Source of the DNA: Erigeron canadensis
Lineage: Eukaryota > Streptophyta > Magnoliopsida > Asterales > Asteraceae
NCBI RefSeq assembly: GCF_010389155.1
Contig: NC_057766.1
Span: forward strand, 30,761,516-30,825,515
Reading direction: 5' to 3'
Length of the DNA: 64,000 bases
Of this stretch, positions 50,871-61,321 are shown piece after piece. Below the pieces are notes generated by a model. That model ran no database searches and had not been told where the DNA came from. It saw nothing but the letters and a program-made list of their open reading frames with translations. A program made the translations under genes and the position numbers. The first letter of the stretch is position 1; every line of letters begins with the position of its first letter.

Positions 50871-51655
50871 AAGCCCACGAATTTGGGAACAAGACCATAG
50901 ATGTACCTCTGGATCCTATTTGATTCAGGTCTAACTAGATGAGGTACTAGTTTGGCAAGCTCATAAAACCGATCAGTGTAAGCGGCATGTTTGGCTCCTA
51001 CCATTGAATGATTCCAAAATTCATTTTCCAACTTCTGCATTTCATTTTTCGGACAGAATTCTTCCAGTAGTAATTCCTTAAACTCGTCCCATGTCATCCC
51101 CACAGCTGCTACTCTACCCCTAGCTTGTATCTCAGTGTTCCACCATGTCAATGCTTTATTAGTCAGTGAAGCTGCGGCATACTTCACCTTTTGATTCTCT
51201 GCACAGTTGCTAATATCCATGACAGCTTCCATTTTCTCTATCCATCTAGTGGCTGCCAATGCTCCTCCCTTGCCATCAAAATCTGGTGGTTTACAATATT
51301 GAAACTCCCTATAGGTGCATCCATTATTATTGCCTCCAATGATGTTGTTATTCTGATTACCATCATTGTTATTTTCATTATTGTTATTATTGTTCTCATT
51401 ATTGTTATTGTTGTTCTCATTGTTGTTATTGTTATTCTCATTATTGTTATTATTATTAGGGTTATTGTTGTTTGCATTAAGAACAGCAGCGGTCACTTGA
51501 GTAACAATAGTAGGAATAGCGGCAGCTATTTGCTGAGTGATCATGTTTGCAATATCCGGATTGCCACCATCACCTTCTCCATCATTAACCCCATTATTTC
51601 CACCACGACCACCACCTCTACCTCCACGTCCTCCATTTCTTCCTCCTCTATTCAT
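50813..51655 (-). CDS. Gypsy gag capsid region
   Basis: Starts at an ATG with a Gly/Arg-rich head ([19 protein letters not shown]). An Asn-rich low-complexity stretch of repeating NNNNNNE heptads follows. Then comes the Retrotrans_gag fold: [69 protein letters not shown] and [13 protein letters not shown]. The true gag frame is lost near 50890; the final residues, about 50885 to 50813, are out of frame. In this family gag and pol usually form one ORF. Confidence 0.9.
   Translation of the reverse strand: MNRGGRNGGRGGRGGGRGGNNGVNDGEGDGGNPDIANMITQQIAAAIPTIVTQVTAAVLNANNNNPNNNNNNENNNNNNENNNNNNENNNNNNENNNDGNQNNNIIGGNNNGCTYREFQYCKPPDFDGKGGALAATRWIEKMEAVMDISNCAENQKVKYAAASLTNKALTWWNTEIQARGRVAAVGMTWDEFKELLLEEFCPKNEMQKLENEFWNHSMVGAKHAAYTDRFYELAKLVPHLVRPESNRIQRYIYGLVPKFVGLCQQLSQPRFKVLFRKQDL
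51365..51465 (-). repeat. Minisatellite encoding NNNNNNE heptads in gag
   Basis: About four 21-bp units of AAT/AAC codons punctuated by GAG/GAA, giving N6E repeats in gag between the Gly/Arg head and the capsid domain. Confidence 0.85.
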
Positions 51656-52112
51656 TTTCTACACAAAGAGAAAGGATTTATAAGTACTTGATGAAGACTT
51701 TCAATGAATAACTACTACTCATGGCAAAATTCTTACACCTTGTCCAATTTGTTAATTGTGTTGAGTTTGATCAGCAAACTTGGTCATATAAGCGCATGTG
51801 TGTTGTGATGTATTTGTAATCACGTTGCGCACCGTAATTACAACTACATCCCACCACACATGTTTTTATCGTCCAAATTCACATGTCACAAATTCAGCAC
51901 ATCCTTCATAAATAATTGCCACAAAACACATAGATCTATATACCAAGCACGACATTTCGATTAATCAATCAATCTAAAAAAATTTATAAATCCAAGAAAT
52001 TTCCAAATTTGAAAGAAGGAATCCAAGACATAAGAATAAAATCCAAAACTAAGAAAGTAAGAAAAAAGAAGCTAATGCAAGTTCGATAGGATTCCTAGAT
52101 AGTCCTTAAAGG
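51656..52112 (-). other. Spacer between extra ORF and gag
   Basis: About 457 bp without a coding signal. Because the extra ORF lies upstream in the RNA, gag would need splicing, reinitiation or a separate transcript. Confidence 0.5.
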
Positions 52113-52538
52113 CTAGCCCTCCCACGTGCAAGTGGCGTCATAAGGGGAGTTGGAGGAAATGGTGGGAGGATAAGGAGCTTGTTGTCGTGCTGGTCCGATC
52201 CGGCTCTCTTGAGAGCTTACTGAGCTAGTAGGACTATAGCTTCTGTTGTCCTTTATCGTAGCCTTCATTGTCTTTCCCTTATGAACGCTTTCGGGGTCTG
52301 CCTTAGAATCATAGTCCGGTTCTTCCTCCGGCTCGCTGTCAGAATCGATGATTATAACTGTCTTGGAGTAGTAGTTAGGATCTTCTGACGGTTCGCTTTC
52401 AGAGGAAACTCTAGGCTTCTGAGATGGTTCTTGAGCGGGGGTTTCCTTGTTAGCTGCGGCGTCCCTTTTAAGTTGTCGACGGATGATTATGTCCCTCCAT
52501 GCGGAACTCTTACGGGCTGTTTTCTTTGTACGTGCCAT
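52113..52538 (-). CDS. Extra retrotransposon ORF with histone H3 tail-like N-terminus and SUMO-interacting-type motif
   Basis: Uninterrupted 141-codon ORF between the primer-binding site and gag, same sense, in context GTCATGG. Residues 2-11 are ARTKKTARKS; the H3 tail begins ARTKQTARKS, so nine of ten match, with K5, K10 and S11 at the places of H3 K4, K9 and S10. After Met removal the N-terminus would be Ala, as in H3. The match ends at residue 11-12; no histone fold follows. A basic segment (RRQLKRD) comes next, then two acidic related units (SEPSEDPNYYSK and SEPEEEPDYDSK). Between them TVIIIDSDSEPEEE at 60-73 has four hydrophobic residues plus an acidic Ser-rich flank, the SUMO-interacting motif pattern. 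The C-terminal third is Ser/Pro-rich. No known family recognised; function as a chromatin mimic is inference. Confidence 0.7.
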   Translation of the reverse strand: MARTKKTARKSSAWRDIIIRRQLKRDAAANKETPAQEPSQKPRVSSESEPSEDPNYYSKTVIIIDSDSEPEEEPDYDSKADPESVHKGKTMKATIKDNRSYSPTSSVSSQESRIGPARQQAPYPPTISSNSPYDATCTWEG

Positions 52539-52770
52539 GACTAAGTAAAACTAGCTACGTTAAAATTACAGGCTGAAACTTTGCACTAATCTAAGCACAT
52601 AAGGCTTCATCATAATTAACAATTAAACGCAAATATAAGGCTCACATAACTAGTGCTATCTAATGAAAGTACTCACACATATACGATGCACAAATAGTTC
52701 CTATAATGTACACTATATGAGGGTACTTAGGTTATAGTCTAGGCCAAACCACCTAATTCTCTATAACCAC
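52539..52770 (-). other. Untranslated leader of the gypsy element
   Basis: About 230 bp between the primer-binding site and the extra ORF. No coding signal. Confidence 0.5.
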
Positions 52771-52783
52771 GGCTTTGATACCA
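52771..52783 (-). promoter_or_regulatory. Primer-binding site, initiator-Met tRNA
   Basis: Minus strand TGGTATCAAAGCC three bases inside the right LTR; complementary to the 3' end of initiator-Met tRNA (usual TGGTATCAGAGC) with one change. Confidence 0.88.
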
Positions 52784-52786
52784 ATC

Positions 52787-54947
52787 TGTCACACCCCACC
52801 TTAGGCGGAATCGTAGGATATGACTAAAAGATATAGCAATGGCACATGGACTTTATAATAGAGTCATACTAAATGGAATTCAAATAAATGTAAATTCCAT
52901 AAACGGAAAGTCTAGGCAGCACGCCTCAAATAGCAAAGAAGTAATAATTGCAAATAGCGTTCAACGTTTCACATGCAATCTAGGAGTCCATGAAGGATCT
53001 CTTTATTGGTCTTCCTAAAGTCCATAAGCTCAATCTTCTTAAGCATTGTTATTACCTGAAAATGAATGCTCGAAAATGTCAACATAATGTTGGTGAGTTC
53101 GTAGGTTTAAAGGAATACAAATGAGTTTGCTGTGCATGATATATCAAGTTTTGGACAATAGCGTAAATATAAACATGTAGTAGCATACTAAATAATGATA
53201 AATGCCATCATAGTTATCCAACAACAAAATCCTCATCACTCCTGCCAACAACTCAATCATGTTTTAAATACCAACAACTACCAGCTGGAGTATAAAGTTG
53301 GTCGATAGTTTTCCAATAGTCTTCAATAGATATCAAAAGACATCTATTGCATCAAAGAAATCAATACAAGCAAGCTAGCATACACAATTTCATAATTACA
53401 CGTATTTGTCCATGAAAACAAACAAGTTTTGGCACAGCTAGTAAAGAAATGAAAAGTGTTTTGAGCATCATTTTCCCCCAAAGAAATAATATAAAAAGGG
53501 GCCACGAAACTCACCTCAACAAGCAAGTAGTTATGCAAATCCAACAAGGTCGCTAGAATCTACACAACATATAAATATGAACAAGTTACAATTATGGACA
53601 TGGTCAAGAACCGTCCATTGTAACCCGTATTTGATGAAATACACATATGGCTACATTCAAAATATTCACAACTGATTTTTTTCATATATTATTAAGTTAC
53701 AAGTCACATAACTTAATATATAATATTTGTTTTACTGATTTAAGATTAAATTTTACAAGTTCATATTAACTGAAATTTTTGGTAACTTTATCTATTTTTT
53801 ATTAGGATGAAACGAATGATTCAAGATTCCAAATCTTAACTACAGTTACCTTAGAGTATTATATACTTACATGAATTTTTACATAATTTATTTGGCACGT
53901 TAACTATTTTTAAAAATTCAATGATTACAGACTAGTCAGAAAAATCACTGTTCGCACACAGAAAAATTTTATAAAAGTTAAGGGCTTTCGAAGATTCAAA
54001 AAAATCCAATTTTTTTACTGTACAATCTTAACATCTCAAAAAAAGTTTCTGGAGAAAAATAATTGTCCAGTTCATAAAATCGACCAAGATATGACTATTT
54101 GAAGTCGACCAAAATCTGTTCGGAAAACTCAGCTTTGCGCAGTTTTGTTATAAAATTCGTTTGACAACCTTAAACTTCATATTTTGACACGAAACCACTT
54201 CCACCAGAAAGTAGACTTCCTGAACTTAATTTTAGACACCAAAAACGTGACTTAACCATCTCCCATGACCAAGATACGACCTTTCAAAGTTAACAAAACG
54301 AATCTGTCTAGATTCTGAAATAACCCAAACTTACTGTTTTAAAGACTACTACAACTAATATTTATATATAAACTTTCAAATCTTTCCAACACCTAATTAA
54401 ATCTGTTATTATGATTTTCATGCCTTCATAATTGGATTTCTTTTATTACATTAATTATTATGCTTCATTAAATACTTAAACTTTTAACATTAATATGATT
54501 TATACTTCAAACTTTTGATTTAACCCTAAAAAAAACCCTTTCATTCATTATTATAAATTTGCCATAATATATATTCATCAAATAGGTTACTTATAAATAA
54601 AAATTAATAAATAAAAAAATATGCTTATATATATATTTATAATTAAAAAGACTAATATATATGAAAAGAGAAGACAAGTGATTTTACCCCAAGATTGATG
54701 ATCTTCTTCTTAGATACCTTGAAAAGAAGAATAGAATATAATCTTTAAGAATTTTATTATTAATTGTAATTTAAATCAAGATTCAATAGAATTATAATTA
54801 AACTTACCAAAGTTTGCTTTGACAATGAGATGATTAATAATAATAAAAAAAATATATTCTATGTTGTGATGTTTGTTTGTTGATCGGCAAAAGAAAATCA
54901 AGAAGGGTTTTGGTTTGTTTTTTTTTTTATTATTATTTAGGGTATAG

Positions 54948-54991
<44 letters not shown>

Positions 54992-55499
54992 AGATAAGTG
55001 TTTTAGTTAGTTTATGATTAGACTTAATGTATCATAAGAATTCTAATGGAATTAAAATTCCTTGCTCACCATTAAATTGTTGTAATATATATATGACTAA
55101 AATTTTTTTACTAAACATATGATATTTTACTATTACTATTACCATCTTACTACTTATACTAATTATATATTACTTTTATAATTATTGATTTCGTTCACCA
55201 CTAAATAGCGTATACTAATTTATCAATGTCTAGAAATAAATATGACTAACAATTACAAGTCTAGAAATTACGGGGATAGTTATAGTCATCTACGTTTAGG
55301 AAGATCAAATATCTCAATCCTAAACTATTGAAATTCAAGTAATAGAAATCCCATATTGGAAATGATCACCACATTTCTATGCTTGTTATACTAAACTATT
55401 GAAATTCAAGTAATAGAAATCCCATATTGACTAGTCAAGAAATTTAGAATGTAAGTTAGAGACTATAATAAATTACCAGTTTTGGTGACAGATGTCACA
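52787..55499 (-). repeat. 5' LTR of the gypsy element
   Basis: 2,713 bp, near-identical to the left LTR. Differences: a longer (TA)n run (about 54950-54989) and a 40-bp local duplication near 55395-55430 replacing about 15 bp. Confidence 0.95.
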
Positions 55500-55504
55500 G
55501 TCAA

Positions 55505-55619
55505 AACCTCTATCACCGCACCTAACTAACCTAAGTGGTGACGGCTTTTAGGAGATTAATTACGACATCAATATATGACTTTAAAATTTGTAAGTTACTT
55601 TTAGCTAAACATACAAGTG
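55505..55619. other. Spacer
   Basis: Short AT-rich stretch between the gypsy element and a hAT MITE. Confidence 0.3.
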
Positions 55620-55627
55620 CTTAGAAA

Positions 55628-55797
55628 CAGGGGCGGTACCGCGTGGAGGGAAATTTAGATTTTGTCATGTATTTTCAAATTTTTCATCGATTTTAAAAAA
55701 AATTTAATAGTTTTTTAACATTTTGACCCCTTTATATTTATATTTCACGGATTTTTTAATTTTATCCCTTTGAAATTTTTTTCTGGTACCGCCTCTG
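55628..55797. mobile_element. hAT MITE, 170 bp
   Basis: Ends CAGGGGCGGTACC and GGTACCGCCTCTG; perfect 8-bp target duplication CTTAGAAA (55620-55627 and 55798-55805). Confidence 0.9.
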
Positions 55798-55805
55798 CTT
55801 AGAAA

Positions 55806-56416
55806 TACATAAATAAATAAATAATATATAAAAGGGAATTGCTAATAAAACACTAATTTCTCATTCAGATTTACCATTACAGACCAAAATCTAGTTACAC
55901 GAAATTACGAGAAAGGAAACAAGATTAATTAAAGTATCATGTTGAGAAAATTGGGTTTTAATCTGTTTTTTTTAGTTTTGCTATCTTTTAAGGGCTTTAG
56001 TTTATACACGTTAGATAGTTACATACATACCATAAATCTAATGGATAGGTTTTTAATATGAAACGATACAATTTTTTATATATGTTAAAAACAACTCTAA
56101 AGGTTGTGGTAGGTTTTTTTTTTCATGACAGTAAGCATATGCTCCTAATAATGTGATGACATTTAGTAGAATTAAAGGATGAGATTGGGAAATGATTAAT
56201 CCTCTAAACTAAATAGTCTAAAAATTCTATTAACCATGAGACATGTGAAAAAATCAGAGGGCAAGATTATGAAAAAAAAATTAGTGAATACCACATGTCA
56301 CTTTTTTTTATAGTTTTAGGGGGATTTTTAGATTAATCTTTAGGAGGATTTATCATTTTTCGATGAAATTAGAAGAGAGAATGAATGGTTACACTTATCT
56401 TGATTTAAGGTTTTTA
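55806..56416. other. Intergenic, no gene seen
   Basis: AT-rich; nothing recognised. Confidence 0.35.
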
Positions 56417-56425
56417 AAAAAATTA

Positions 56426-57197
56426 GAGTTAATTGCAAAATTGGTCCCTGTGGTTTGTCCGTTTTAGCAAAGGGGGTCTCTATTCGAGAATCGTTGCAAT
56501 GGAGGTCCCTATTTTGAGAATTTTTTGCAAAATTGGTCCAAATTTAACAGATCCGTTAAATGTGACCGTCAAGTATGCACCTGTGGGGGTATTTATGTAC
56601 TTTCCACCCCACAAGGACCCCCATTGCTAAAATGGAAAACCACAGGGACCAATCTTGCAACTAATACCTTGATATATATAAATACTTTATATGTACCTTA
56701 AAATTTTAATAATAGAAATATAATTTATATAAATACTTTTGTTTTAGAAAACTGATTTATATATAAACTTTTGTTATTATATAAGGTTAAATAAATAAAA
56801 TATTGTATGTTAGAATTTGATATTTATTAAAAACAAAAAAGCAAATCTGTTCGAATAATATAAATGTCATATATGGTATTTTAGTTATCTATTCTCGAGT
56901 AAAGTAGACAGAAAATGTTGTTAACTTTCTGTGTATTTTATTTTATTTAATATCAAGGTATTAGTTGCAAGATTGGTCCCTGTGGTTTTCTATTTTAGCA
57001 ATGGAGGTCCTTGTGGGGTGGAAAGTACATAAATACCCCCACAGGTGCATACTTGACGGTCACATTTACGGATCTGTTAAATTTGGACCAATTTTGCAAA
57101 AAATTCTCAAAATAGGGACCCTTATTGTAACGATTCTTGAATAGGGACCCCTTTGCTAAAACGTGCAAACCACAGGGACCAATTTTACAATTAACTC
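56426..57197. mobile_element. Mutator-like foldback element with about 250-bp inverted arms
   Basis: 772 bp flanked by the perfect 9-bp target duplication AAAAAATTA (56417-56425 and 57198-57206), the Mutator signature. Arms about 56426-56677 and 56950-57197 are near-perfect inverted copies. They share GGTCCCTGTGGTTT, TGGAGGTCC and ACGGTCA. The centre, about 270 bp, is AT-rich. No transposase. Confidence 0.92.
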
Positions 57198-57206
57198 AAA
57201 AAATTA

Positions 57207-57837
57207 TTAGTTTATTTATTAGGAGAATTTATTTAGTTCTCAAACATATAAATATGCGAGGAATATCCATTGTAGGCTTGTGGCCATAAAGAAAAAACTG
57301 TAAAAGAAAAAAGGAGATTAATTAGTTTTTAACTTTGTTGCCCACTTGATTAAATATTATATTATTATATTTTAATGACTGAGTTAAAGGTCAGCCACTC
57401 GATTAATTAAGTGGTAGGGGACGATGTATACACATTCGATTAGTTAATTGTTGATTAGCTCACGTCTTACCATATTAATCCTATTTATACATTTTTTGCT
57501 ACTCTATCTAATAATTAATTACAGAGTATTAATCACTTCTATAATTCGATTACGTAGCTCACAAAAGTTTGTTTAACATAAATAATTGTAGTATTTTACA
57601 AGTGAGTCGCGATCGGCATCCAACTTGATCCATTAAACAAAAATTTCATTTAAATATTGTAAGTTGCCTTATAAAGTTCACTATGCTCAAGTTGATGTAT
57701 TTTGATCTTTGTTTCTCATATAAAAAGTTAATTTAATTTAGTATTTCACTAGTTTACGGGGACATGCTTCGTGTTGCTAAGTCAATTTAGCCTGTGTGCC
57801 TGGGTTCTCGTCAAGTTTTGAAAGTGGTGTTCTTAGG
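57207..57837. other. Intergenic, no gene seen
   Basis: Nothing recognised. Confidence 0.35.
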
Positions 57838-58191
57838 GGGAGAGGTGTAGTTGACAAATTAACTAAATTGACAAAAATTAAACCAATAAGGAAATGCCAA
57901 GTGTAGTAGCCAAAAACTTGCCAATACTAGCCGAAATCTTGCCAATTTTGTGGGTATAGTGCTAAAACTTGCCAATTTGCTAATTTATATAAAAAAGGTC
58001 ACTTTGACCAAAAATTTTAAAAAAAAAAACGCTCTCAACGTTCACTTGCCTATGCCCAACATTCACTTCCATCGACCAAAACTAGTCGATGGAACTAGCC
58101 AGACTTACCGATTAAACTTGTCGAGCCAGATGCTATAGTGTAGCCGATTTGCCGATTTTTGCCAATGAAACGAGCCGACTACACCTCTCCC
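57838..58191. mobile_element. TIR element related to 15259-16492
   Basis: Ends GGGAGAGGTGTAGT and ACTACACCTCTCCC are exact inverted repeats. Subterminal GCCAAAAACTTGCC and ACTAGCC motifs match the 15-kb element. Flanks TTCTTAGG and TCTTATAAGG are similar, not identical. Confidence 0.7.
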
Positions 58192-58849
58192 TCTTATAAG
58201 GACGAGTAAATTAGAGAGAGTCGAGGTGAGGCAGCGTGGATCCAAAGTGTTATGTTTTTTTGTTTTTTTTTTTTTTTAAAAGAAAAAAAAATACAAGGTA
58301 AATGAGAATACGATGAGAATGAAGGGATAACATGGATCATTTTCTCAAATTTGTTCCATGAACATGGAAAAAACTAATTAATCCATTACTTATGCATGTA
58401 AAATCGATATTGCAAATTCACCTTTCGAGTTTAGTTTTGTTACTGTATTATATAATCACTTATCTGATTTATTAAAATTTAAAAGTAATGGCTTGATGGT
58501 AAAGTAAATTGATGGAGGAGATCCGTGACCCGACCTAACACACAATGCTATTTAATTTAAGTTATCTTTTTATATATACCAATTCTAAAACTATTTAAAT
58601 AGGAAACAAATCAACACGTAATTATCTTAATAAATAAAAAGATAACTTGTAAAAATTAATTATTATTTAATAAAACTGCTTTGCAGGTCAAGTCCAGGGC
58701 CGAGACCGATGCGCGCTACTACATCATTAATAAAAAGAAAACTTAAATTAAACAGCATTGTGGGTTGGATCAGGTCACGTGTCTCCTGCATCATAAATAA
58801 ACTTTAGGCCTCAAAATTTTAAAGACATCAAATCTTTCTCTCTCTCTAT

Positions 58850-58891
<42 letters not shown>

Positions 58892-58899
58892 CATACATA
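58192..58899. other. Intergenic with compound microsatellite
   Basis: A (TC)n-(CA)n-(TA)n run spans about 58836-58889. No gene. Confidence 0.5.
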
Positions 58900-59350
58900 C
58901 GAGAGAAAGGTACCCACGCGTTGCGATGGTGGTGGAGGTGATGGCAGGGTGATGATGTAATGACGGTGGTGGTGATGGCGGTGATGGGGTGATCTACTTG
59001 ACGGACTCCGCCCATAGCCGTACGGGCTCCGTATTCAGATTTAAAAATTCATCAAAAGTATATCGAATGACCTCTCCAATGAAAGAGCATAAAAACTTAA
59101 GAACACCCATATAATTTTTATAATTTGTCGATGTACGGTTTTTGAGATAAAAGATTTTGAATAAATTAGAGGAATAAAATGATTTATGAAGAAAAGATAA
59201 ATAAAATGAGTGATTGAAATTTGATGATAAATAAAGGGTATTATAGTTATTTTAGATAAATATTGAATAAATATGAGAGATATTTTAAGAGGTAAATGTT
59301 AAAACTTAAAATTTTAGACATGAGCTATTTGCTTTATAATGTAGTATAGA
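58900..59350 (-). mobile_element. Helitron-like element, family A
   Basis: Minus strand begins TCTATACTACATTATAAAGC and ends CATCGCAACGCGTGGGTACC-TTTCTCTCG|T. It is homologous with 21317-21771 through ATCGATGTACGGTTTTTGAG-type blocks (read on +). The 5' flanking base is T. Confidence 0.62.
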
Positions 59351-59370
59351 ACTATAGATATTTGTATGTA

Positions 59371-59761
59371 GGGTGGCTATCAAATGAGAACTAAATTAAA
59401 ATGAGAACAAATGTGAACACTTAAAAACTACATTTTGATGCATTAAAAGTTCATAAAACTGACATAGTGCATAACTAATTATCATTATTTAAGTGTTTAA
59501 CAACACATTGATCCGTCAAAATCGAAAAAATCACGGTTTTTGTTGGATGCATCATTTTGATGAATATGCATCCAAGATGGATGCACAAAACAAAAAATGT
59601 GTTTTTTTCAATTTTAACGTATTAATGTATTGTTAAACACTTAAATAATAATAATTAGTAATGCACTATGTTAGTTTTATGAAATTTTAATGCATCAAAA
59701 TGATGTTTTTAACTGTTCTCACGTTCTTATTTTAAAAGGGTTCTCACCAGAGAGTATTACC
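59371..59761. mobile_element. Foldback MITE with about 190-bp arms
   Basis: Left arm (AATGAGAACAAATGTGAACA, ATGACATAGTGCAT-like blocks) is the inverted copy of the right arm (ATGCACTATGTTAG, TGTTCTCACG). Both share ATTTGATGCATTAAAA-type strings. Flanks share GTATGT. A truncated relative lies at about 6366-6575. Confidence 0.75.
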
Positions 59762-59984
59762 GTATGTGTGTATATATATATATGTAATATTCTTTTCATG
59801 CCAATTTTAAAATACAGATTACAAAATTTGATATAACTTATAAGTATATTATTATTAAACGTTGTGAAAAAAGTTCTAAATAAGTCACTAACGTCAATCA
59901 GGTTTTGGTCTCATTGAGTGATATAATTATTCAATTAACAATTCGATTTGATAATGTGGTTAACAATTTTTTGAGTTTTAAATC

Positions 59985-60292
59985 AATGGTTGAAAGGTCA
60001 TTACCTTGTATGAGGTCTTGTGTTCAAACTCTAGAAAGGAAATAAGAATTAAGTCCCTTTATGAGGGGCTTGACTTGGGTATACCCACGTTCAAGTCTAA
60101 GTTGGGTTTACCTCTAATAATCGTCGTGCTTTCGGGCGAATTAATAGGGAGTTTTCCCCATCGGATATTTGAAATAGACATTTCTAATTCGAGAGAGCTC
60201 TCTAGCACGAACTCAATTAATATAACGTATGTTAGACCCCGCTGACGAATCGCGACACGAAGTTCCAACGAAATTTACCTTTCCAGAAAAAA
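59985..60292 (+). mobile_element. SINE, family shared with 10.7 and 62.6 kb
   Basis: tRNA-like start (CAATGGTTGAAAGGTCATTA, B-box-like GTGTTCAAACTC), then TTGACTTGGGTATACCCACG, AATCGTCGTGCTTTCGGGCG and GAGAGAGCTCTCTAGCACG, ending CCAGAAAAAAG. Body homologous to 10699-11012. Confidence 0.65.
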
Positions 60293-60339
60293 GTAACAGA
60301 TCAAATTACTTAAAATTCATAATGAGTCATTAAATGTTA

Positions 60340-61015
60340 GGGTATGTTTGGTTAGTAGCTTTTAAGAGTTTTTAAAAGCTTTAAGCTTCAAGCTTTTAAG
60401 AAAAAACTCTTGTCTAATATAAAGTTTCGTTTGTTAACAAGAGCTTCAAGCTTTTAAAATTAGTCAAAAAGCTTCTTTTGTTAACACTACATTGCCTAGC
60501 GTTTGAATGTAGATACAAGCTTTTACCATGTCAAACTACTTAAATACCCTTTAAATATTGTAAGAATCTTTAAGGCTTCATGCTTTTTACTGTACCTACA
60601 ATCCTACGCTCCTTTTACTGATATGAAACATGAGTTATAGGAGTACACTTTTTAGTTTTTACATTTAGAATATTGACAGGAGTACATACACTTACTAAAC
60701 AAAAAAGAGTATATTTTATAAACAAATATATGTAGGCTATAGCAACATAACTTTTAAGTTACACTCGTAATTTTGTCAAATGAAAATTTTATTTAATTAT
60801 AATAATCACTTTTATTTGATTAAGAATATATATAACCAACTTTTTATAGAAAAGTTGGCCACAAACTGCCACTTTTTAGCAGCAATCTAGGTTTGAATCT
60901 TACCAGATGCAGAATTGAATTTAAGTGGTTAAATTATCTTGACACTATTCCTTCTGGGGGTTATGTAGGTACCAATTCGGTACATAACATCAAGTGGTTC
61001 CTATCAATCTACTGT

Positions 61016-61060
<45 letters not shown>

Positions 61061-61195
61061 GTTTAATTATAAATATCTTTTTATCAATGTTCTTTCTTGT
61101 CATTTTATTATAAGTTACAACTTTTCTACCAAACATCAAAATATGTAAAAAAAAAAAAAATCTACAGCTGCCAACTATTTTTGTCAAACATACCC
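60340..61195. mobile_element. Harbinger-type non-autonomous element, 856 bp
   Basis: Ends GGGTATGTTTGGTTAG and TTTTTGTCAAACATACCC are inverted; both flanks are TTA (60337-60339 and 61196-61198). It contains AAGCTTCAAGCTTTTAA repeats, a (TA)n run at about 61022-61056 and a B-box-like GGTTTGAATCTTACC near 60890 that may mark an inserted SINE fragment. Confidence 0.7.
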
Positions 61196-61321
61196 TTATT
61201 GTTTCGTCTCTTTTAAGTCTTGACCTCACAATGCCTCAAATGTGAATTTTTAGCCATTTTATAAAGAAAAAAAATGGTTTTGTTTTGCTAACGCCATGTT
61301 AATATGATATGTTTTATACCT

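Larger units (their letters stand above)
44237..55499 (-). mobile_element. Complete Ty3/gypsy LTR retrotransposon (chromovirus-like, Tekay/Del type)
   Basis: An 11,263-bp element flanked by the perfect 5-bp target duplication GTCAA (44232-44236 and 55500-55504). LTRs lie at 44237-46912 and 52787-55499, primer-binding site next to the right LTR, polypurine tract next to the left LTR, so transcription runs right to left. Order in the RNA: right LTR, extra ORF with an H3-like tail, gag, zinc knuckles, protease, reverse transcriptase, RNase H, integrase, chromodomain-like end, left LTR. This order is the gypsy order. Long LTRs, an initiator-Met site and the integrase end fit the Tekay/Del clade, an inference. 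By eye the LTRs differ at only about seven to eight substitutions plus short indels, so the insertion is young. Gag-pol carries three frameshifts. Confidence 0.95.

Noticed and set aside
51191..51691. Plus-strand hydrophobic ORF of 166 codons
   Set aside because: Antisense shadow of the Asn-rich gag repeats; Ile/Val runs come from reverse-complemented AAT/AAC codons.
52113..52538. Captured histone H3 gene
   Set aside because: Similarity ends at residue 11-12; no GGK, core fold or later H3 sequence follows.
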